From an uncultured Pelagibacterales bacterium (GTDB lineage Bacteria > Pseudomonadota > Alphaproteobacteria > Pelagibacterales > Pelagibacteraceae), in the NCBI GenBank assembly GCA_913020625.1, contig CAJVZX010000033.1, positions 1-8,749 on the forward strand: a DNA stretch of 8,749 nucleotides, in the 5' to 3' direction. The stretch's first letter is position 1. Each line of letters opens with the position of its first letter. Below the pieces are notes generated by a model. The model saw only the letters and a program-made list of their open reading frames with translations, was not told where the DNA came from and ran no database searches. This document shows positions 6,348 to 8,749 of the stretch, one piece after another. Made by a program: the position numbers and the translations under genes.

Positions 6348-6368
6348 ATCCATTCTGGAATAAAAATA

Positions 6369-6384
6369 AAATATAGGTATATTT
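6369..6384. repeat. 16-bp AT dyad upstream of def
   Basis: AAATATA (6369-6375) and TATATTT (6378-6384) form a perfect inverted repeat around GG, 5 bases before the def ATG, in the 42-bp gap after the exported-protein gene. The same bases contain TATA-like hexamers that could serve as a -10 element for a def-fmt-truA promoter. In that case the transcript would have almost no leader, matching the lack of a Shine-Dalgarno sequence. Chance occurrence is plausible in this composition. Confidence 0.25.
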
Positions 6385-6389
6385 AATTA

Positions 6390-6917
6390 ATGACGATAAG
6401 AAAAATCTTAATAGAACCCAACAAAATTTTAAGACAAAAATCAAAAAGTGTTGAAAAAGTTGATAGAGAGGTTCAGCAACTTATGGATGATATGTTGGAT
6501 AGCATGTATGCGGCACCAGGAATAGGCTTAGCAGCAATTCAAATAGGAATTCCAAAAAGAGTAATAGTAATGGATATAAGTAAAGATAATAAAAATAAAA
6601 ATCCAATGTGTTTTGTTAATCCTGAAATTGTTTGGAAAGGAACTGATAAGTCAATATATGAAGAGGGATGTTTATCAGTGCCGGATCAATTCGCAGAAAT
6701 AGAACGTCCAAAAAGTTGTGATGTTAAATTTTTGGATTATTCTGGAGAACCTCAATTTTTAAAAACAGAAGGATTACTTGCAACGTGTATTCAACATGAA
6801 ATAGATCACTTAGAGGGAATTTTATTTATTGATTATTTGTCAAAATTAAAAAAATCAATGATTATAAAAAAACTTTCTAAACATAAAAAAGAAAATATTG
6901 ATCGTATAGTAGTATAA
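6390..6917 (+). CDS. def: Peptide deformylase
   Basis: Def removes the formyl group from the N-terminal methionine of nascent proteins at the ribosome, using Fe2+ or another divalent metal. All three family motifs are intact: GIGLAAIQIG (44-53), EGCLSVP (92-98) with metal ligand C94, and QHEIDHLEG (135-143) with metal ligands H136 and H140 and catalytic E137. The Ile in place of Pro in motif 1 (AAIQ rather than AAPQ) is common in alphaproteobacterial type I enzymes. The length of 175 residues is normal, with a basic C-terminal helix (KKSMIIKKLSKHKK) typical of the ribosome-associated end. It is followed after 6 bp by fmt, the enzyme that adds the formyl group, the classic def-fmt pairing. The start ATG has no Shine-Dalgarno sequence but gives the canonical short N-terminus before ILIEPN. 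Confidence 0.98.
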   Translation: MTIRKILIEPNKILRQKSKSVEKVDREVQQLMDDMLDSMYAAPGIGLAAIQIGIPKRVIVMDISKDNKNKNPMCFVNPEIVWKGTDKSIYEEGCLSVPDQFAEIERPKSCDVKFLDYSGEPQFLKTEGLLATCIQHEIDHLEGILFIDYLSKLKKSMIIKKLSKHKKENIDRIVV

Positions 6918-6923
6918 AAATTC

Positions 6924-7847
6924 ATGTTTAAAAAAATTGTTTTTATGGGTACGTCTAATTTTTCCGTACCAATATTAAAATCATTATATCAGAATGGATA
7001 TCCTATAGTCACAATTTATACTCAGCCACCACAAAAATCTATGCGTGGCCAAAAAATAAATAAATCACCAATTCAAAAAATGGCAGAAAATTTATGTATA
7101 GAATGTAGAACTCCAGATAGTCTTAAAGAAAATAATGAAGAATATAATTTTCTAAAATTATTAAACCCAGACCTGGTCATCGTTGTTGCATATGGACAAT
7201 TAATTTCTAAAAATTATCTAAGTTTATCAAAGCATGGATTTATAAACATACACGCATCTTTACTTCCAAAGTGGAGGGGTGCGGCACCAATTCAAAGATC
7301 AATTATGAATTTAGATAAAGAAACTGGTGTTAGTATTATGAAAATTGTAGAAAAATTGGATGCAGGCCCGGTGATGATGCAAGAAAAGATAAATATCACT
7401 AGCGAAATGAATGCAGAGGATCTTTCAAATAAACTATCAGATTTGTCTTCAAAGCTAATACTAGAATGCATTGATGAAATTGAAGGGGGAAAAGCAAAAT
7501 TTATAGATCAAGACGAACAAAAGGCAACATATGCTAAAAAAATTAATAAGGAAGAAGGTAAAATAAATTGGGATAATAGTGCAGAAAATATTTTAGCTCA
7601 AATAAATTCTTTATTGCCAAATCCAGGTGCTTGGTTTTCATTTATGGGTGAAAGATATAAAATTTTAAAAGCAAGCATATCTGAAGCAGAAGGTGAAAAA
7701 GGCAAAGTTATAGATAATAATTTAACAATTGCATGTAAATCAAAGTCAATAAAAGTTAATGAAATTCAAAGACAAGGTAAAAATAAACAAAGTACTAGCG
7801 AGTTTTTGCTTGGCTCTAAAATTAAAAAAGAAACAGCATTAGATTAA
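6924..7847 (+). CDS. fmt: Methionyl-tRNA formyltransferase
   Basis: Fmt transfers a formyl group from 10-formyl-tetrahydrofolate to initiator Met-tRNA. The 307 residues match the family. The N-terminal Rossmann-like formyltransferase domain starts with KIVFMGTSNFSVP (4-16) and has the tRNA-contacting basic loop QPPQKSMRGQK (34-44). The catalytic block is NIHASLLPKWRGAAPIQRSI (108-127), with N108 and H110, and the catalytic aspartate is D146 in VEKLDAGPVM. The linker YAKKINKEEGKINW (203-216) leads into the C-terminal tRNA-binding OB-like domain, which includes LLPNPGAWF (230-238). The usual Pro-Trp-Pro stretch is altered there, a minor divergence. The gene lies between def (6 bp upstream) and truA, whose ATG shares one base with the fmt stop (TAATG), so the three genes are probably one transcript. 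Confidence 0.98.
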   Translation: MFKKIVFMGTSNFSVPILKSLYQNGYPIVTIYTQPPQKSMRGQKINKSPIQKMAENLCIECRTPDSLKENNEEYNFLKLLNPDLVIVVAYGQLISKNYLSLSKHGFINIHASLLPKWRGAAPIQRSIMNLDKETGVSIMKIVEKLDAGPVMMQEKINITSEMNAEDLSNKLSDLSSKLILECIDEIEGGKAKFIDQDEQKATYAKKINKEEGKINWDNSAENILAQINSLLPNPGAWFSFMGERYKILKASISEAEGEKGKVIDNNLTIACKSKSIKVNEIQRQGKNKQSTSEFLLGSKIKKETALD

Positions 7848-8587
7848 TGGACAAATATCATATTAAAATTGAATATGATGGATCAAAATTTGTTGGCTGG
7901 CAATATCAAAATAATGGAATTTCTGTGCAAGAAGTTTTGCAGAAAGCATTTTTTAAATTTTTAAAAGAAAAAGTTGTTGTTAACGCATCTGGAAGAACAG
8001 ATGCGGGTGTACATGCTATTGAACAATCTGCACATATAGAGTTAAAAAAAAAAATAATAAATAAAAAAGTTTTTCTTAATTCAATTAACTTTTATCTAAA
8101 AAAATATCCTGTATCAATTTTATCAATTAAAAAAAAAGAAAATACATTTCACGCAAGATATAGTGCAAAAAAAAGAACTTATAAGTACATAATTTTAAAT
8201 AGAAATTCACCATCTCCTTTAAATAAAAATAGAGCTTGGTTTATAAAAAAAAAATTAGATATAAATTTAATTAAAAAAGCTTTAAAAATATTAAAGGGTA
8301 CACATGACTTTTCTACCTTTCAAGCCTCGTCTTGTCAGGCTAAATCTGCGATTAGAACTTTAGATTCTGCAACTTTTAAAAAGCTCGGTGAAACCATAGA
8401 AATAACTTTTTCATCTAAATCTTTTTTGCAACAACAAGTAAGATCAATGGTAGGCGCTATAAAATATGTTGGCGAAAAAAAATGGACATTAGAACAGTTC
8501 AAAAATAATTTTAAATCAAAGAGGAGAGTGAATTGTGCACCGCCTGCCCCTGCCTGTGGCTTATATTTGAAGAAAGTTAAGTATTAG
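7847..8587 (+). CDS. truA: tRNA pseudouridine synthase A
   Basis: TruA converts uridines 38-40 in the anticodon arm of many tRNAs to pseudouridine. The catalytic aspartate is D52 in ASGRTDAGVHA (47-57). Further family motifs are the N-terminal IEYDGSKFVGWQ (8-19), FHARYSAKKRTYKY (101-114), GTHDFSTFQ (151-159), FLQQQVRSMVG (193-203) and the C-terminal APACGLYL (234-241). The length of 246 residues is normal for alphaproteobacterial TruA. Translation probably depends on re-initiation, because its ATG overlaps the fmt stop codon by one base and there is no clear Shine-Dalgarno sequence. It ends the plus-strand cluster def-fmt-truA. Its last 11 bases overlap, on the opposite strand, the end of the SET-domain gene. 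All key residues are present. Confidence 0.98.
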   Translation: MDKYHIKIEYDGSKFVGWQYQNNGISVQEVLQKAFFKFLKEKVVVNASGRTDAGVHAIEQSAHIELKKKIINKKVFLNSINFYLKKYPVSILSIKKKENTFHARYSAKKRTYKYIILNRNSPSPLNKNRAWFIKKKLDINLIKKALKILKGTHDFSTFQASSCQAKSAIRTLDSATFKKLGETIEITFSSKSFLQQQVRSMVGAIKYVGEKKWTLEQFKNNFKSKRRVNCAPPAPACGLYLKKVKY

Positions 8588-8749
8588 TTTGTTTCTTCAG
8601 TCGCCATCGAGAGCCTTCTCTAACAATAAAACCAACACAATTTTTCGATCCACACTTACAAATATGATCTTTATAATTACAATCAAAACTAAATCCATAA
8701 TCATAAGATAATTCTTCATTTTTTTTTATATTTCTTATTGCAGTGATCC
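8577..8749 (-). CDS. SET-domain protein, C-terminal 56 residues (5' end outside window)
   Basis: Reading the minus strand from the right edge, one frame is open for 56 codons and ends with TAA at 8579-8577. It contains NEELSYDYGFSFD, the conserved end of a SET domain with its active-site tyrosine region (compare the common GEELTYDYG), then the post-SET zinc motif ICKCGSKNCVGFI with spacing C-x-C-x4-C, and finally REGSRWRLKKQTNT. SET proteins are S-adenosylmethionine-dependent lysine methyltransferases. Small stand-alone SET proteins of this layout occur in many bacteria, and their substrates are mostly unknown. The N-terminal part, including the SAM-binding segment, is outside the window, so activity cannot be judged. 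The coding end overlaps truA by 11 bp tail to tail. The fragment is short, but the motif combination is specific and I am fairly sure of the family. Confidence 0.88.
   Translation of the reverse strand, partial: ITAIRNIKKNEELSYDYGFSFDCNYKDHICKCGSKNCVGFIVREGSRWRLKKQTNT

Noticed and set aside
6924..7847. Altered Pro-Trp-Pro segment in Fmt as a sign of inactivation
   Set aside because: All catalytic residues (N108, H110, D146) and the length are preserved; this looks like ordinary divergence.

Overview
The window is very AT-rich, gene-dense bacterial DNA with almost no intergenic space. It most likely comes from a streamlined alphaproteobacterium of the Pelagibacterales (SAR11) type. This rests on the strong base bias (Lys, Asn, Ile and Leu encoded mostly by A/T-ending codons), overlapping or zero-gap gene junctions, and the alphaproteobacterial neighbourhood of a BolA gene, a zinc-finger/J-domain protein, CobS and CobT. 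Another AT-rich streamlined alphaproteobacterial lineage is possible. The taxonomic call is inference; no rRNA or tRNA gene is present to anchor it.

Layout. (1) 1-2478, minus strand: a tightly packed operon read right to left, J-domain protein -> cobS -> cobT. Both junctions have zero intergenic bases, and cobT runs off the left edge. (2) 2506-2766, plus strand: bolA, divergent from the J-domain gene across only 27 bp. (3) 2763-4368, minus strand: aroK -> aroB, two shikimate-pathway enzymes overlapping by 14 bp; aroB overlaps bolA tail to tail by 4 bp. (4) 4439-6347, plus strand: a small single-pass membrane protein overlapping out of frame with a 582-residue exported, helix-rich protein. I cannot assign either one, and this pair is the least explained part of the window. 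(5) 6390-8587, plus strand: def, fmt and truA (peptide deformylase, Met-tRNA formyltransferase, tRNA pseudouridine synthase A), a translation cluster with gaps of 6 and -1 bp. (6) 8577-8749, minus strand: the C-terminus of a SET-domain protein with its cysteine-rich post-SET zinc motif, overlapping the end of truA by 11 bp antisense.

How the genes work together. Fmt formylates initiator Met-tRNA and Def removes the formyl group from nascent proteins, so they are a functional pair. AroK and AroB supply two steps of aromatic amino-acid synthesis. CobS (MoxR-type AAA+ ATPase) and CobT (with a VWA domain expected in the missing part) are homologues of the ATPase partners of the cobaltochelatase CobN. 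Whether they serve B12 synthesis here cannot be decided from the window.

I saw no mobile element, CRISPR array, RNA gene or convincing intrinsic terminator, and no stretch longer than about 70 bp lacks a gene. Most of the window is ordinary core genome. The items worth following up are the membrane/exported protein pair, the cobST context, the SET-domain fragment and the extremely compact divergent and convergent junctions.
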